From NCBI RefSeq assembly GCF_026107645.2, contig NZ_JAPCHV010000010.1, positions 1 through 64,000 of the forward strand: a stretch of DNA of 64,000 nucleotides. Reading direction: 5' to 3'. Under the pieces are notes generated by a model. The model saw only the letters and a list, made by a program, of their open reading frames with translations. It was not told the origin of the DNA and did no database searches. Shown here one piece after another: positions 24,042 through 33,794 of the stretch. The DNA is from Flavobacterium sp. MFBS3-15 (GTDB lineage: Bacteria > Bacteroidota > Bacteroidia > Flavobacteriales > Flavobacteriaceae). The position numbers and the translations under genes were made by a program. Each line of letters begins with the position of its first letter. The stretch's first letter is position 1.

Positions 24042-25670
24042 ATGAATAAATTTGCTGCTGCTCTTATTATCGCGATTATCGGCTTACTGTTCTTTTACCT
24101 TGGGCTGCCGGTGATCAGTTACGGATTTACGGGCTTTGCCCTTATCCTGATCGCCCTGATTATTTTTTACATCATTCTTACAGGCTTTGCCGCTTCTGGA
24201 AAAAAACTGGTTACGAATTTCACCGGCCTGCACAAAGCCCTGTTTGCCATTGGTGGCCTTTTGATTTTTTATATCACTTTGCTGCCGCTGATTGTAAGCG
24301 CGCCGATGTTCCATGCCCGGGCATATCGTGAGATGATAGGCAAGGTGCATACAGGCAAAGAAATAGCCAACCATATTGCACCTATATCTATCAACAAGGC
24401 AAGGGTGGTAGATGAGGAACTGGCACACCTTCTGGGCGAGAAAATTTTAGGTTCCGATCCCGCGCTGGGAAGTAAGTCGGAGTTGGGAGAGTTCTTCATC
24501 CAAAAAGTGGGCAACGACCTGTATTGGGTTGCACCGCTGCTGCATTCGGGCTTCTTCAAGTGGCTTAATAATTCGGAAGGCACGGAAGGGTATGTGATGG
24601 TTTCGGCGACCAACGAGCGCGACGTGAAACTGGTACAACAGCTTAACGGCAAAGACCTTAAAATAAAATACCAGCCGGGCGCCTTCTTTGGCAGCTATAC
24701 CAAACGCAAACTTTATTTCGGAGGATATGCCACCACACCCCTCGACGATTACAGTTTCGAGATAGACGATACCGGCAAACCTTATTGGGTAGTCACAAAA
24801 TACTCCAAAAAGGTTGGTTTTGGCGGAAACGATGCTACAGGCGTAGTACTTCTTGATGCTCAAACCGGTGACATTAAGGAATATTCCATTGCCGATGCAC
24901 CCAAATGGGTGGAGCGTATCCAACCGATATCGTTCGTGATTGACCAGCTTTCCGACTGGGGCGAATACGTGCACGGCTACTGGAACTTCTCGAACGAAAA
25001 TAAGCTCATGATTACCGAAGACCTCACGCTTGTATATGGCGATGACGGCAGGTCGTACTGGTACACGGGCGTATCGTCGGTAGGTAAGGAAGAATCGGCA
25101 GTGGGCTTTGTTTTGGTCGATACACGTACAAAAGAGGCCACGATGTACAATCAGAGCGGTGCTACCGAATATGCCGCACAGCGCTCAGCCGAAGGGAAAG
25201 TGCAGGAGAAAGGTTATCGTGCTTCGTTGCCCGTTCCCTATAACATCAACGGGATCCCAACCTATGTAATGACACTGAAAGATGGCGGAGGCCTCGTGAA
25301 GATGTATGCCATGGTAGCCATTGGCGACTATACCATTGTAGGTGTTGGCAACACGATGCGCGAAACGCTGATGTCCTACAAGAACGTGTTTAATATGGCC
25401 GGGAACAGGATTAACCCTGATGCTGCCGACAACCGAAAGACATTAAACACGGTGGTACAGCGCATCCATAGCGACATCAAGAACGGCAACAGCTTCTATT
25501 ATTTTACGGTAGACAGCTCTCCAAAGATCTTCATCGGTTCATCGCAGCTCTCTAATGAGCTGCCGGTTACTGCGGCGGGAGACAGCATTCGTATCTCTTT
25601 TGATACCGACAATGAAGAGGTGATTGACGTGTCTACGTTTGATAACCTTGCGATAGGAAACAAAAAGTAA
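24042..25670 (+). CDS. Integral membrane protein with large extracytoplasmic domain, unknown function
   Basis: 542 aa. Three predicted transmembrane helices in the first 90 residues (about 4-26, 28-50, 66-90), then a soluble region of about 450 residues that I expect to face the periplasm. Its repeats of a short beta pattern stand out: PYWVVTKYSKKVGFGGNDATGVVLLDAQTGDIKEY and RSYWYTGVSSVGKEESAVGFVLVDTRTKEATMYNQ, which look like a duplicated PepSY-like module (a strand pair ending in a D-A/T-x-T-G/K turn). No catalytic residues recognised. Possibly a membrane-anchored inhibitor or chaperone, but this is speculation. Own promoter and terminator, no operon partner. Confidence 0.75.
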   Translation: MNKFAAALIIAIIGLLFFYLGLPVISYGFTGFALILIALIIFYIILTGFAASGKKLVTNFTGLHKALFAIGGLLIFYITLLPLIVSAPMFHARAYREMIGKVHTGKEIANHIAPISINKARVVDEELAHLLGEKILGSDPALGSKSELGEFFIQKVGNDLYWVAPLLHSGFFKWLNNSEGTEGYVMVSATNERDVKLVQQLNGKDLKIKYQPGAFFGSYTKRKLYFGGYATTPLDDYSFEIDDTGKPYWVVTKYSKKVGFGGNDATGVVLLDAQTGDIKEYSIADAPKWVERIQPISFVIDQLSDWGEYVHGYWNFSNENKLMITEDLTLVYGDDGRSYWYTGVSSVGKEESAVGFVLVDTRTKEATMYNQSGATEYAAQRSAEGKVQEKGYRASLPVPYNINGIPTYVMTLKDGGGLVKMYAMVAIGDYTIVGVGNTMRETLMSYKNVFNMAGNRINPDAADNRKTLNTVVQRIHSDIKNGNSFYYFTVDSSPKIFIGSSQLSNELPVTAAGDSIRISFDTDNEEVIDVSTFDNLAIGNKK

Positions 25671-25687
25671 TAGCTTCTGTATACAGT

Positions 25688-25715
25688 AAATGCCCGGTTT
25701 TTTCCGGGCATTTTT
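25688..25715. terminator. Bidirectional terminator between the membrane protein gene and purT
   Basis: Stem AAATGCCCGG/CCGGGCATTT with a 6-nt loop; T runs on one side and A runs on the other. Confidence 0.85.
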
Positions 25716-25733
25716 CTTTAGTTTGTATAGATG

Positions 25734-26900
25734 TTACTTGTTCACAGTAACCAATGCTGCTGCCGCTTTGGCTTTCTCAACAACTTCTTCGATATTGGAA
25801 TCAAGTGGGGCATTTACCAATGCCACGCCCATCCGTCGGTAGGGGCGCGATGTGGGTTTGCCAAACAGCCTGAAGTCGGTTTGCGGCAGTGCGGCTATTT
25901 TTTCAATGCCTGAAAAGGTAGGGCTGTCGCTGTTTTCCGATGCCAGTATCACCGCGCTTGCCCCGGCTTTTTCCAAAGTGATTTCGGCTATGGGAAGGCT
26001 TAGTACCGCACGCAGGTGCAGCTCAAACTCATTAAAGTTCTGCGTTCCGGCCAATGTCACCATGCCGGTATCGTGCGGACGTGGCGACAGCTCGGAGAAA
26101 TACACGCCTTCATCAGCCAGGAAGAATTCCACGCCAAACAATCCGGCACCGCCCAGCGCTTCGGTTACCTTCCGCGCCATGTCCTGTGCCTCGGCAATGT
26201 CCTTGTCAGATACGTATGCAGGCTGCCAGCTTTCCTGGTAGTCGCCGCGTTCCTGCCTGTGGCCTATCGGCGCGCAGAAGAGAGTAGGGGCATTGTTTTG
26301 TGTCACGGTAAGCAGTGTGATTTCTGAGTTGAATTTTACAAAGGCCTCTACAATCACCTCCACAACATCGCCACGCGAACCTTCAACGGCATAATTCCAG
26401 GCCTTTTCGATGTCGGCTTCGGCCTTAATAGTGCTTTGCCCTTTGCCTGATGAAGACATCAACGGCTTTACCACGCAGGGAATGCCTACTTCGGCGACTG
26501 CCTTTTGCAGCTCTTCGGCCGAGGTGGCATAGCGGTAGTTGGCGGTACGCAGGCCAAGGTCTTTAGCGGCCAGGTCGCGGATTGCCTTGCGGTTCATGGT
26601 ATAGTTGGCCGCCTTTGCCGATGGTACAACGGTAATGCCCTGCTTTTCATAATCGTAAAAACGCTCGGTGCGTATGGCCTCAATTTCGGGGACTATGAAG
26701 TCGGGACGATGTTTGGCAACAACGGCATCCAGCGCAGCGCCGTCAAGCATATTTATGACTTCAAATCCGTGTGCTACCTGCATGGCAGGCGCGCCTTCAT
26801 AGCTGTCAACGGCAATAACCTTTTGCCCGATGCGCTGTGCCGCAATCACGAATTCCTTTCCCAGTTCCCCGCTGCCGAGGAGTAAAATCTTTTTTTGCAT
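25734..26900 (-). CDS. purT: Formate-dependent phosphoribosylglycinamide formyltransferase
   Basis: 388 aa starting at the ATG at 26900 ([16 protein letters not shown]); the longer in-frame start at 26963 passes through the upstream terminator hairpin and is rejected. ATP-grasp enzyme that makes formyl-GAR from GAR, formate and ATP, step 3 of purine synthesis. Seen: N-terminal [11 protein letters not shown], the ATP-grasp core [14 protein letters not shown], the FGVEFFL and [15 protein letters not shown] metal- and substrate-binding block, and GLPIAEI-like C-terminal segment with RMGVAL. Normal length. No purine neighbours in the window. Confidence 0.95.
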   Translation of the reverse strand: MQKKILLLGSGELGKEFVIAAQRIGQKVIAVDSYEGAPAMQVAHGFEVINMLDGAALDAVVAKHRPDFIVPEIEAIRTERFYDYEKQGITVVPSAKAANYTMNRKAIRDLAAKDLGLRTANYRYATSAEELQKAVAEVGIPCVVKPLMSSSGKGQSTIKAEADIEKAWNYAVEGSRGDVVEVIVEAFVKFNSEITLLTVTQNNAPTLFCAPIGHRQERGDYQESWQPAYVSDKDIAEAQDMARKVTEALGGAGLFGVEFFLADEGVYFSELSPRPHDTGMVTLAGTQNFNEFELHLRAVLSLPIAEITLEKAGASAVILASENSDSPTFSGIEKIAALPQTDFRLFGKPTSRPYRRMGVALVNAPLDSNIEEVVEKAKAAAALVTVNK

Positions 26901-26929
26901 TGTGTTGTTGTTTGGTATATATAAAAAAA

Positions 26930-26947
26930 GCCCCAAAATTTTGGGGC
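26930..26947 (-). terminator. Terminator of the class I aminotransferase gene
   Basis: A perfect 18-nt palindrome GCCCCAAAATTTTGGGGC; on the minus strand seven T follow. It lies 9 nt past the aminotransferase stop codon. Confidence 0.8.
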
Positions 26948-26955
26948 AGTATGAG

Positions 26956-28140
26956 TTAAGCAAGCGCTTCTTTTATTCTTTTCAGAGCTTCAGTGAGCAG
27001 TGCCTCGGATGTGGCGTAAGAGAAACGGATGCAATTGGGGTTCCCGAAGGCATCGCCTGTTACCGTGGCTACGTTGGCATGTTCCAACAGGTACATGCTC
27101 AGGTCGTCGGCATTGTTTATGGTTACACCTTTCAGTGTTTTCCCGAAGAAGGAAGATACGTCAGGGAACACGTAGAAAGCTCCTTCCGGCACGTTGATCT
27201 TTACACCCGGTATTTCTTTCAGCAAGCCTACTACCAGGTCCCTCCTGCTGTGGAAGGCGGCCACCATATCCTTTAGTACCGATGGGTCGGCATCTACGGC
27301 AGTTATGGTAGCGCGCTGCGCAATGCTATTGGCACCGCTGGTTATCTGCCCCTGCATTTTGGTACAGGCTTTGGCAATGAATTCCGGTGCGCCTATGTAA
27401 CCTATTCTCCAGCCGGTCATGGCAAAGGCTTTCGCTACGCCATTTACGGTAATGGTCCTCTCAAAAAGGCCGGGAATCGACCCGATGCTGCAAAATGTCC
27501 CCGAAAAATTGATGTGTTCGTAGATCTCATCGGATACAATATAAATATTTGGATGCTTGTCGAGTACCTTGCCCAGTGTGGTAAGCTCCTCCCGGCTGTA
27601 AACCGATCCGCTTGGGTTGCAAGGCGAGCTGAACCACATCATTTTTGTTTTTGGGGTAATGGCGGCTTCCAGCTGCCCGGGTGTTATCTTGAAATCGTTG
27701 TCAACAGATGTCGGCACTTCTACCGGCACACCACCTGAAAGTTTGATGATCTCGAAATAGCTTACCCAATAGGGTGCAGGCAGTATCACTTCGTCACCAT
27801 CGTTCAGCATTACCTGGGCAATGTTATATAATGATTGCTTCGCTCCTGTAGATACTACTATTTGCGAAGGCTTGTAGTCAAGATTGTTGTCGCGTTTGAA
27901 TTTCCTGCAAATCGCCTCTTTCAGTTCAGCATAGCCTTCTACTGGCGAATAGGTGCTGTAATTGTCATGAATGGCCTGTATGGCGGCTTCTTTAATGAAA
28001 TCGGGCGTATTGAAATCCGGTTCGCCAAGGCTAAGGCTGATAATGTCTTTTCCCTGGGCTTTTAGTTCCCTGGCCTTGGCAGCCATGGCAAGGGTTTGCG
28101 AAGTGGATAGGTTGTTGATCCTGTCTGAAAGCGCGTTCAT
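26956..28140 (-). CDS. Class I pyridoxal-phosphate aminotransferase, aspartate type
   Basis: 394-aa PLP enzyme of subgroup I-gamma, probably aspartate:2-oxoglutarate aminotransferase. Seen: the [12 protein letters not shown] start block, [14 protein letters not shown], the cofactor-contacting [21 protein letters not shown], the NPSG motif in [19 protein letters not shown], the PLP lysine (Lys238) in [16 protein letters not shown], and the substrate-carboxylate Arg in NCIRFSYA. I-gamma enzymes can also act on other acceptors. It follows the desaturase on the same strand with a 27-nt gap, and the pair probably forms one operon. Confidence 0.9.
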   Translation of the reverse strand: MNALSDRINNLSTSQTLAMAAKARELKAQGKDIISLSLGEPDFNTPDFIKEAAIQAIHDNYSTYSPVEGYAELKEAICRKFKRDNNLDYKPSQIVVSTGAKQSLYNIAQVMLNDGDEVILPAPYWVSYFEIIKLSGGVPVEVPTSVDNDFKITPGQLEAAITPKTKMMWFSSPCNPSGSVYSREELTTLGKVLDKHPNIYIVSDEIYEHINFSGTFCSIGSIPGLFERTITVNGVAKAFAMTGWRIGYIGAPEFIAKACTKMQGQITSGANSIAQRATITAVDADPSVLKDMVAAFHSRRDLVVGLLKEIPGVKINVPEGAFYVFPDVSSFFGKTLKGVTINNADDLSMYLLEHANVATVTGDAFGNPNCIRFSYATSEALLTEALKRIKEALA

Positions 28141-28167
28141 GTGTGTTGTTTAATGATCGGGTTAGTA

Positions 28168-29262
28168 TTAATTCATGGCCGGTTTCATGCCCAGCTCTTT
28201 TAAGTGCCTGAAGTGTGCGGCTACCGCTTCCCTCATGGTCCTGAACTCATGATAGGGCAGGTTGTGTTCTTTGGCCGTAGTCTTCACTATTTCAGCAATC
28301 TTGCCGTAATGGATATGGCTGATGTTCGGGAAAATGTGGTGTTCTATCTGGTGGTTAAGGCCACCGGTAAACCAGTTGATGATCTTGTTCTTTGGGGCAA
28401 AATTAGCTGTTGTGTATAGCTGGTGTATGGCCCATGTGTTTTCCATTTCGCCGTTTTCATCAGGCAGCGGATTGTCCGTCTCCTCTACAACGTGAGCCAG
28501 CTGGAAAACGATGCTCAATATAAGCCCGGCTACATAGTGCATCACGAAAAAGCCGATGAGCACTTTCCACCATGTAATGCCCAAAAGCATTGGGACTACA
28601 AGCCAAACTGTGGCATAGATCATTTTGGTTACAACCAAAATGGTCCATTGCTGGATAGGGCTTTGGAATTTGCCGTATGATAATCCCCTTTTAATGTAGC
28701 GCCTCATTTGTTTGATATCGGTAGTAATCGCCCAGTTGAACGTTAATAATCCATACAGGAACACCGAATAATAGTGCTGGAACTTGTGGAACCTTCTCCA
28801 TTTTGCGGTCTGTGTAAAGCGTATCACGCGCCCTGCATCCAGGTCTTCGTCATGCCCATGGATGTTGGTGTAGGTATGGTGCAGCACGTTGTGCTGTATC
28901 TGCCAGTTGTTCACATTGCCGGCAAGTATGTAAAGGCTGCCGCCCATTATCTTGTTTAACCAGGATTTTGAGGAATAGGAACCGTGGTTGCCATCGTGCA
29001 TTACGTTCATGCCAATCCCGGCCATGCCTATGCCCATCACGATCGTGAGCAGCAGCTGTGCCCACACAGGTATGTCCAGTGTCAGGATGAGGAAGTATGG
29101 CGCAAAGAAAAGCGAGAACATTATACCGGCCTTGAGGTGCAGCTGCCAGTTGCCTGTCTTCTTTATGTTGTTGTCCTTAAAGTAGTCGTTAACGCGTTTG
29201 TTGAGCGTACGGAAAAATTTTATTGAGTCGTTTTTAGAAAAAACGGGAGGGGTAATGTTCAT
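28168..29262 (-). CDS. Membrane fatty acid desaturase (acyl-CoA or acyl-lipid)
   Basis: 364 aa. Integral membrane di-iron enzyme that introduces a double bond into fatty acyl chains. Three histidine boxes are clear: HDGNHG (89-94), HNVLHHTYTN (124-133, HxxxHH), and HQIEHHIFP (near 311-319; the first position is the Q-containing box of front-end desaturases). Hydrophobic segments around 44-66, 70-90, 170-190 and 215-260 fit the usual four TM helices. The Q-type third box suggests a delta-6/front-end-like enzyme, but no fused cytochrome b5 domain is present. The precise position is uncertain. A consensus promoter lies upstream, facing away from rsmG. Confidence 0.9.
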   Translation of the reverse strand: MNITPPVFSKNDSIKFFRTLNKRVNDYFKDNNIKKTGNWQLHLKAGIMFSLFFAPYFLILTLDIPVWAQLLLTIVMGIGMAGIGMNVMHDGNHGSYSSKSWLNKIMGGSLYILAGNVNNWQIQHNVLHHTYTNIHGHDEDLDAGRVIRFTQTAKWRRFHKFQHYYSVFLYGLLTFNWAITTDIKQMRRYIKRGLSYGKFQSPIQQWTILVVTKMIYATVWLVVPMLLGITWWKVLIGFFVMHYVAGLILSIVFQLAHVVEETDNPLPDENGEMENTWAIHQLYTTANFAPKNKIINWFTGGLNHQIEHHIFPNISHIHYGKIAEIVKTTAKEHNLPYHEFRTMREAVAAHFRHLKELGMKPAMN

Positions 29263-29284
29263 GAAAATGATTTATCTTAGGTTT

Positions 29285-29315
29285 CAAAGGTAGTCATAAT
29301 CAATGCTCAAACCAA
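29285..29315 (-). promoter_or_regulatory. Promoter of the desaturase gene
   Basis: Minus strand: TTG (29315-29313), 20 nt, TACCTTTG (29292-29285). ATG at 29262, 22 nt further on. Confidence 0.7.
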
Positions 29316-29344
29316 ACTAAGTGATAAATATCACAGCAATTGAT

Positions 29345-29352
29345 TACTTTTG
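29345..29352 (+). promoter_or_regulatory. -7 element of rsmG
   Basis: TACTTTTG matches TAnnTTTG, 14 nt before the rsmG ATG. No clear -33 TTG. Confidence 0.45.
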
Positions 29353-29366
29353 CGAAAATTAAAATA

Positions 29367-29996
29367 ATGGAGGAAATTATCAGGCAATTCCCGAATCTTA
29401 CTGAATTACAGGTGCAGCAATTTGAAAAACTTTCAGCGCTGTATGAAGAGTGGAATGCAAAGATCAATGTAATTTCGAGGAAAGATATTGAAGAGCTATA
29501 TACAAGGCATGTTTTGCATTCGCTGGGCATTGCCAGGGTAATGGAATTTCGTCCCGGCGCCACTGTGCTTGACGTGGGTACCGGCGGGGGATTTCCGGGC
29601 ATACCGCTTGCCATTTTATTTCCGGAAACAAAATTTTACCTCATTGATGTCATTGCCAAAAAGATAAAGGTGGTGCAGGAAGTGGCCAATGCGTTAGCCC
29701 TGCAGAATGTAAGGGCAGAGCAAATGCGCGCTGAAAATGTAAAGGAGGAATTCGATTTTATTGTGAGCCGTGCTGTGACCAATATGCCCGACTTTGTAAA
29801 ATGGGTGAAGCTTAAAGTGAAAAAGAAGCAGGATCACGAGCTGGCCAATGGCATCCTCTACCTGAAGGGCGGCGACCTGTCCGAAGAGCTCCGGGATTTT
29901 CCAAAGGCAACACTCTACAACCTGTCCGATTATTTTAAAGATGAATTTTTCGAAACGAAAAAAGTGGTACACCTCCCGCTGAAGTATAAAGGATAA
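29367..29996 (+). CDS. rsmG: 16S rRNA (guanine527-N7)-methyltransferase
   Basis: 210 aa from the ATG at 29367; the TTG at 29340 lies before the promoter and is rejected. SAM-dependent enzyme that methylates G527 of 16S rRNA. Seen: EWNAKINVISRKDIEELYTRHVLHSLGI (the conserved RsmG region that precedes the fold), motif I VLDVGTGGGFPGIPLAI, and the conserved VSRAVTNMPDFVKWVK block. Length matches the family. It is divergent to the desaturase gene and is followed by a terminator. Confidence 0.95.
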   Translation: MEEIIRQFPNLTELQVQQFEKLSALYEEWNAKINVISRKDIEELYTRHVLHSLGIARVMEFRPGATVLDVGTGGGFPGIPLAILFPETKFYLIDVIAKKIKVVQEVANALALQNVRAEQMRAENVKEEFDFIVSRAVTNMPDFVKWVKLKVKKKQDHELANGILYLKGGDLSEELRDFPKATLYNLSDYFKDEFFETKKVVHLPLKYKG

Positions 29997-30001
29997 AAGC
30001 A

Positions 30002-30036
30002 GAAGCCCCGCATAGTTGCAGGGCTTCAGTTTTTTT
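30002..30036 (+). terminator. Terminator of rsmG
   Basis: Stem GAAGCCC/GGGCTTC extended by GCA/TGC (one mismatch) and followed by seven T. Confidence 0.8.
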
Positions 30037-30052
30037 CTATAGAACGAATCTT

Positions 30053-31108
30053 TTACATCTCCTCAAACTCCTGTGTTGCGTTCAGCCCGGCCTGCCTTAC
30101 GTTGATGGCATTGCCCTGCGCGTCAACAACAAAAGCCACAAATTCAATGTTGGCTGCATTGGCAACATTCGCGGGTACCGGCACGCTGAATGAACGTGTG
30201 AAAACATTGTTCAGTACCGTTTCGTTGCTGCTGATGGCTTCGCCCAAAAGCGGTGTAAGCACCGCCCTGAGAACATGGTTGTGGTCAAAGTCTTCAAGGA
30301 CATCTACGCCATCATAATATGTGGTATAGTTGTGCTGCTCATAAACAAGCCCGTTTTCCAATACATAAACAACCAGCTTAAGGTTGCTGAAATCGCCTGC
30401 AAATTTTACATTAACATCCAGGTTTATGGTATTGCCATTAACTGCAGTATTCATGGCAAGCCCCATTTTAGGATTGTTACCCTGCGTAAGGCCAATTACC
30501 TGCGCAAGGTTTTCAGGCTCAGGGAAATTCCATTGTGTTTTCCTGTTCAGGAAGCCTTTAGGATAGCCTTCTGCGCCGAGGGTATTTTCAAGTTCGGTAG
30601 TGTCATAGTTATAGGGGTCATACACGGGGCTCGAAGGATTAGAGCTTGGCCTGTGTATGGCCACCGCTACAATCTTGTCGCTTTGCGATTTAGCCTGCTC
30701 AATGCCGAACGCCACACGCGGGCAGTAGCCACACCATGTGCCGGTATAGTCTTCAATGAGTACACGCTTCACAAAGTTGGTTTCTGAACCATCGTGGAAA
30801 CGTACTTCCAGCGGCAGCGATTCTACCCCTATGTACTCGGCTGTAACTTCAAAGCTGCCCACCTGATCCGATGTCAGGGTGTTGCCTTCAATCTGCTCGC
30901 CATCCACATATATGGCAGCCTCCCCGGTCAGGTCGGCACCGGTGTTGTCCTTAACGGTAAAAGTCACGGTTTCCCCTAAAGCTTTTATGGAACTGTCGGC
31001 GGTAAGGATGACGCCGTCAATGGATTTCAGCAGTTCATAATCGGTACTGCAGCCTGAAAGGGCTACTACGGTAAGCAAAAGCAGGATAAAATTCTTTTTC
31101 ATTCTCAT
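30053..31108 (-). CDS. Omp28-related thioredoxin-fold lipoprotein
   Basis: 351 aa (349 if it starts at the second ATG, 31102). Lipobox LSGC with Cys20. An Ig-like domain (about 30-105), then the thioredoxin-like segment with the redox motif TGTWCGYCP (Cys126-Cys129) and the FLNRKT region, and a C-terminal beta region similar to Omp28 proteins of Bacteroides. The CxxC suggests a periplasmic or surface thiol-redox function, though the partner is unknown. It heads a same-strand run of secreted thioredoxin-like and T9SS proteins (30.0-33.5 kb). No promoter element recognised. Confidence 0.85.
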   Translation of the reverse strand: MRMKKNFILLLLTVVALSGCSTDYELLKSIDGVILTADSSIKALGETVTFTVKDNTGADLTGEAAIYVDGEQIEGNTLTSDQVGSFEVTAEYIGVESLPLEVRFHDGSETNFVKRVLIEDYTGTWCGYCPRVAFGIEQAKSQSDKIVAVAIHRPSSNPSSPVYDPYNYDTTELENTLGAEGYPKGFLNRKTQWNFPEPENLAQVIGLTQGNNPKMGLAMNTAVNGNTINLDVNVKFAGDFSNLKLVVYVLENGLVYEQHNYTTYYDGVDVLEDFDHNHVLRAVLTPLLGEAISSNETVLNNVFTRSFSVPVPANVANAANIEFVAFVVDAQGNAINVRQAGLNATQEFEEM

Positions 31109-31134
31109 TTCATTACCTTAAAGGTAAAAGTGTT

Positions 31135-31869
31135 TTAGTTTTTAACGATCCTTATCTGGGATGTCTTGTTTTCTTCATTGGTAAACCTTGCGATGTAAAC
31201 CGCAGCGCTAAGCGAAGAAAGGTCTGCCGAGAAAGTTCCTTCTTTAACAGCCGCAGTTTTTACAAGCTGGCCGGCCATGTTGTATACTTCCATTTTCGCG
31301 CTTTGGGTGGCTGTAAGTTCTAACGTATTGTTTACGATTGTATTGCCGACTGTGATGCCCATGTTTTGAAGCGCGTTGAAGTCAGATGTGCCTGCTGTTG
31401 CGCTGTAAATAAAGGTAAAGCTCACTAATGGCTCGCCTATTTGGACTCCGGCATCATCAAACTGTACAAAAGCGAGCACAACTTCTATATTGCCGCCTGT
31501 ACCCGGGTTAAAATTCCAAAAATGGTCGTCATTGCCATTCGACTCTCCGGGTTGGATAGTCATTCCGTCAGGTCCCTGGTTCGTAGGCACTACTTTTCCG
31601 TTGCTGATAGTGAAAAAACACTGGCTGCCAAAGCAAAACTGCACATCCTGCCCATCGGTACCGGACATTGATTCGACCCTGAGCTTCAAATTAATAGGGT
31701 TCTCGGAAGTATTGGTTACGTGCAGGTTGAGTTTTCCCTGCTGTGCAAGCGTGTTGGTTGTATATACATAACCGTTTGTAATCGGTTGATTGTTATTTCC
31801 CGTAACGCTTATTTGTGCCTGTACAATCCCGCATAAAAATAACCCGGCCATTAAAATAATTTTCTTCAT
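31135..31869 (-). CDS. Secreted protein with T9SS type A-like C-terminal tail
   Basis: 244 aa with a signal peptide (1-19, IVQAQ). The middle part is beta-rich (KLNLHVTNTSENPINLKLRVES, QDVQFCFGSQCFF) and I expect a beta sandwich, probably stabilised by the Cys pair (FCFGSQC). The C-terminal 75 residues (LELTATQSAKMEVYNMAGQLVKTA, then YIARFTNEENKTSQIRIVKN) match the T9SS type A sorting domain; the usual PNP motif is replaced by NTIVNNTLEL, so it is divergent. Function unknown. It sits between the Omp28-like and the TlpA-T9SS genes on the same strand. Confidence 0.8.
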   Translation of the reverse strand: MKKIILMAGLFLCGIVQAQISVTGNNNQPITNGYVYTTNTLAQQGKLNLHVTNTSENPINLKLRVESMSGTDGQDVQFCFGSQCFFTISNGKVVPTNQGPDGMTIQPGESNGNDDHFWNFNPGTGGNIEVVLAFVQFDDAGVQIGEPLVSFTFIYSATAGTSDFNALQNMGITVGNTIVNNTLELTATQSAKMEVYNMAGQLVKTAAVKEGTFSADLSSLSAAVYIARFTNEENKTSQIRIVKN

Positions 31870-31908
31870 GATTTTTTTGTTAAAAGAGTAGTAGTTTTTA
31901 AGTAAAAA

Positions 31909-31940
31909 GCTACCGGGTATAATTTCTTATCCCCGATAGC
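31909..31940 (-). terminator. Terminator of the TlpA-T9SS gene
   Basis: Minus strand: GCTATCGGG/CCCGGTAGC stem (one G-T pair) with a T5 tail. Lies 28 nt past the stop of 31968-33506. Confidence 0.6.
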
Positions 31941-31967
31941 ATTTGTTTTTATTAAGCATTTGAGTGA

Positions 31968-33506
31968 TTACTCAATTACAATTTTCTCGATCTTTTCAGT
32001 AGTAAGCCCTTTTATTTTAGCTACATACATGCCGCTTTGCAGTGAACCAAGGTTAACATTGCCTCCGTTCTCGATGCCTTTTGCAGTAAATACGGTTTTG
32101 CCTGTAAGGTCAACTACGGTAACATCTACAGGCTCCTGAGTTGAAAAGTTAAGGATGCCTGTTGTAGGGTTAGGGTACATTGCAAAAGTATTGTTTGCGA
32201 TTTCTTCATTGCCAAGTGTGCCCATTGCCCTGAACGCTTTAGTTGTAGACAGTTGATCGCCAAAATTCCCTACGTTCCTGCGCTGGAATATAAGCTGGCC
32301 GTTAGAATAGATCTCGATACCGGGGGCTTCCGCACCTGCGGGCACAGCTCCCCACCCGTCATCAAAAGTGCCAACGTCGTTAAGTACTACAGTCACACAT
32401 TCAGGATTTGTATTTGTAAGTGTAACCATGTGCGACTTAATGGTATTGGCATCTTCGCCGCCACCGCCCCACTGGTCTTCGTTACCGGCCTGGTAAGGTC
32501 CGCCTGAAGCAAGTACGTTGCCGGCAGCGTCCTTAAGTTCCCAGCCGTTCTCTGCTGGGTAAAAGTCGGTATAAACCCTTACTTCAACTGTGTTTTCTGT
32601 TTCAGCAGCAATCGTAAACTGTACTGGAACCGTTGTAAGTTCCGGGTTGGTTTGCGCAACACCGTTGATTGACACAAGCTCAAGCGTATAATTTGATCCT
32701 GCAGTGAACACAGTGTTAGGGAAGTTGATGTTGGCAGCTGTTCCAAACTGTGCCAGTGAATTAGTAAAAGTCTTTGTGTCTATAACCTCACCGTCTTTTT
32801 TCAGCACTACAACAGCATTGGTAATAACATTGTTTCCGAAGTTTTTAAGCTTGGCCTGAAGCAGGGCAGACTGTCCGCTTTCGCAGAATTTCAGTGCAGC
32901 GGTTGACTGGTCTATCCTTCCGTGGTTAGGAATACCTGTAAGTGTCTGGCAGTTGCCCATAGCATTCCTTATTTGGGCTGGTGTCATCTGGTCTGCGCTG
33001 ATTGACGTCTTTGTGCCCTGGCAAATGATGTACATGGTAGGGAAGTATTCCACGTCAAATTTATTGGCGTTACCAAGTCCAAGCGCCTGTGTGTCTTCTA
33101 TTATTGGGTAAGGTGTTCCTGTAACCCAGTCTCCCTGGCTTGGGGCAATTGGGCCATTTTCACCGTAAAGGTTGGCAGTAGTAGTGTTTGGAACGTCGCC
33201 CTCAACAAAAATCACCATTGCTTCATTAGAACCTGCCGGCCCATATGCTTCATAAAAATCGGCAAGGGCATGGCTCTTGTGGTACTGCCAGCAAGGAGAG
33301 CACCATGTAGCAGAAAAATCGATAACAACACTTTTACCGGCATTAAGGTAATTTGCGTATAGCGAATGCATATTGTTATTAAGGTCAGGAGCAGTAAAGT
33401 CCGGAACTACTGTGCCGTTTGCCAAAGGCTGGTCATCCCCTGCAACCTGAGCGGAAGCAGCAAGGCCTCCTGCTAAAAGCATGCTTAAAAGTAGAGTTTT
33501 TTTCAT
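31968..33506 (-). CDS. Secreted TlpA/thioredoxin-like protein with T9SS type A tail
   Basis: 512 aa from the ATG at 33506 (the TTG at 33515 is rejected). Signal peptide (1-20, ASAQ). TlpA-like redoxin domain (about 24-185) with the active-site CxxC in SATWCSPCWQ (Cys69-Cys72) and the partner cis-Pro region EYFPTMYIIC. Then two beta modules (about 190-290 and 300-425) and the T9SS type A sorting tail (FAMYPNPTTGILNF ... KIEKIVIE). The 300-425 module (VYTDFYPAENGWELKDAAGNVL) is shared with the secreted protease at the right window edge. Likely a surface-exposed or released thiol oxidoreductase; substrate unknown. Confidence 0.88.
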   Translation of the reverse strand: MKKTLLLSMLLAGGLAASAQVAGDDQPLANGTVVPDFTAPDLNNNMHSLYANYLNAGKSVVIDFSATWCSPCWQYHKSHALADFYEAYGPAGSNEAMVIFVEGDVPNTTTANLYGENGPIAPSQGDWVTGTPYPIIEDTQALGLGNANKFDVEYFPTMYIICQGTKTSISADQMTPAQIRNAMGNCQTLTGIPNHGRIDQSTAALKFCESGQSALLQAKLKNFGNNVITNAVVVLKKDGEVIDTKTFTNSLAQFGTAANINFPNTVFTAGSNYTLELVSINGVAQTNPELTTVPVQFTIAAETENTVEVRVYTDFYPAENGWELKDAAGNVLASGGPYQAGNEDQWGGGGEDANTIKSHMVTLTNTNPECVTVVLNDVGTFDDGWGAVPAGAEAPGIEIYSNGQLIFQRRNVGNFGDQLSTTKAFRAMGTLGNEEIANNTFAMYPNPTTGILNFSTQEPVDVTVVDLTGKTVFTAKGIENGGNVNLGSLQSGMYVAKIKGLTTEKIEKIVIE

Positions 33507-33794
33507 GTAATTCAAGTTTAATAGTTTTAGTTATCCCGTTGTAACAGAGCCGAAAATTATGTAAAAAAATTGTTATGCAAAAAAAAATACAATAAAATGT
33601 TTAAAAAAGAGATGATAATTAATGTTTGAGTACGAAATGTGTTATAAAAACTATGTTTTAGGGGTTAACTTTGTGATTTTTATAATTCTACTACCCCTAT
33701 AGGCTTATAATTTTCCTTAAAATTAGTCTTCACAAGTTAAAATTTTTATAATATTGCCACGCAACTATTTTTAAGACAATTTAACTACACACCC

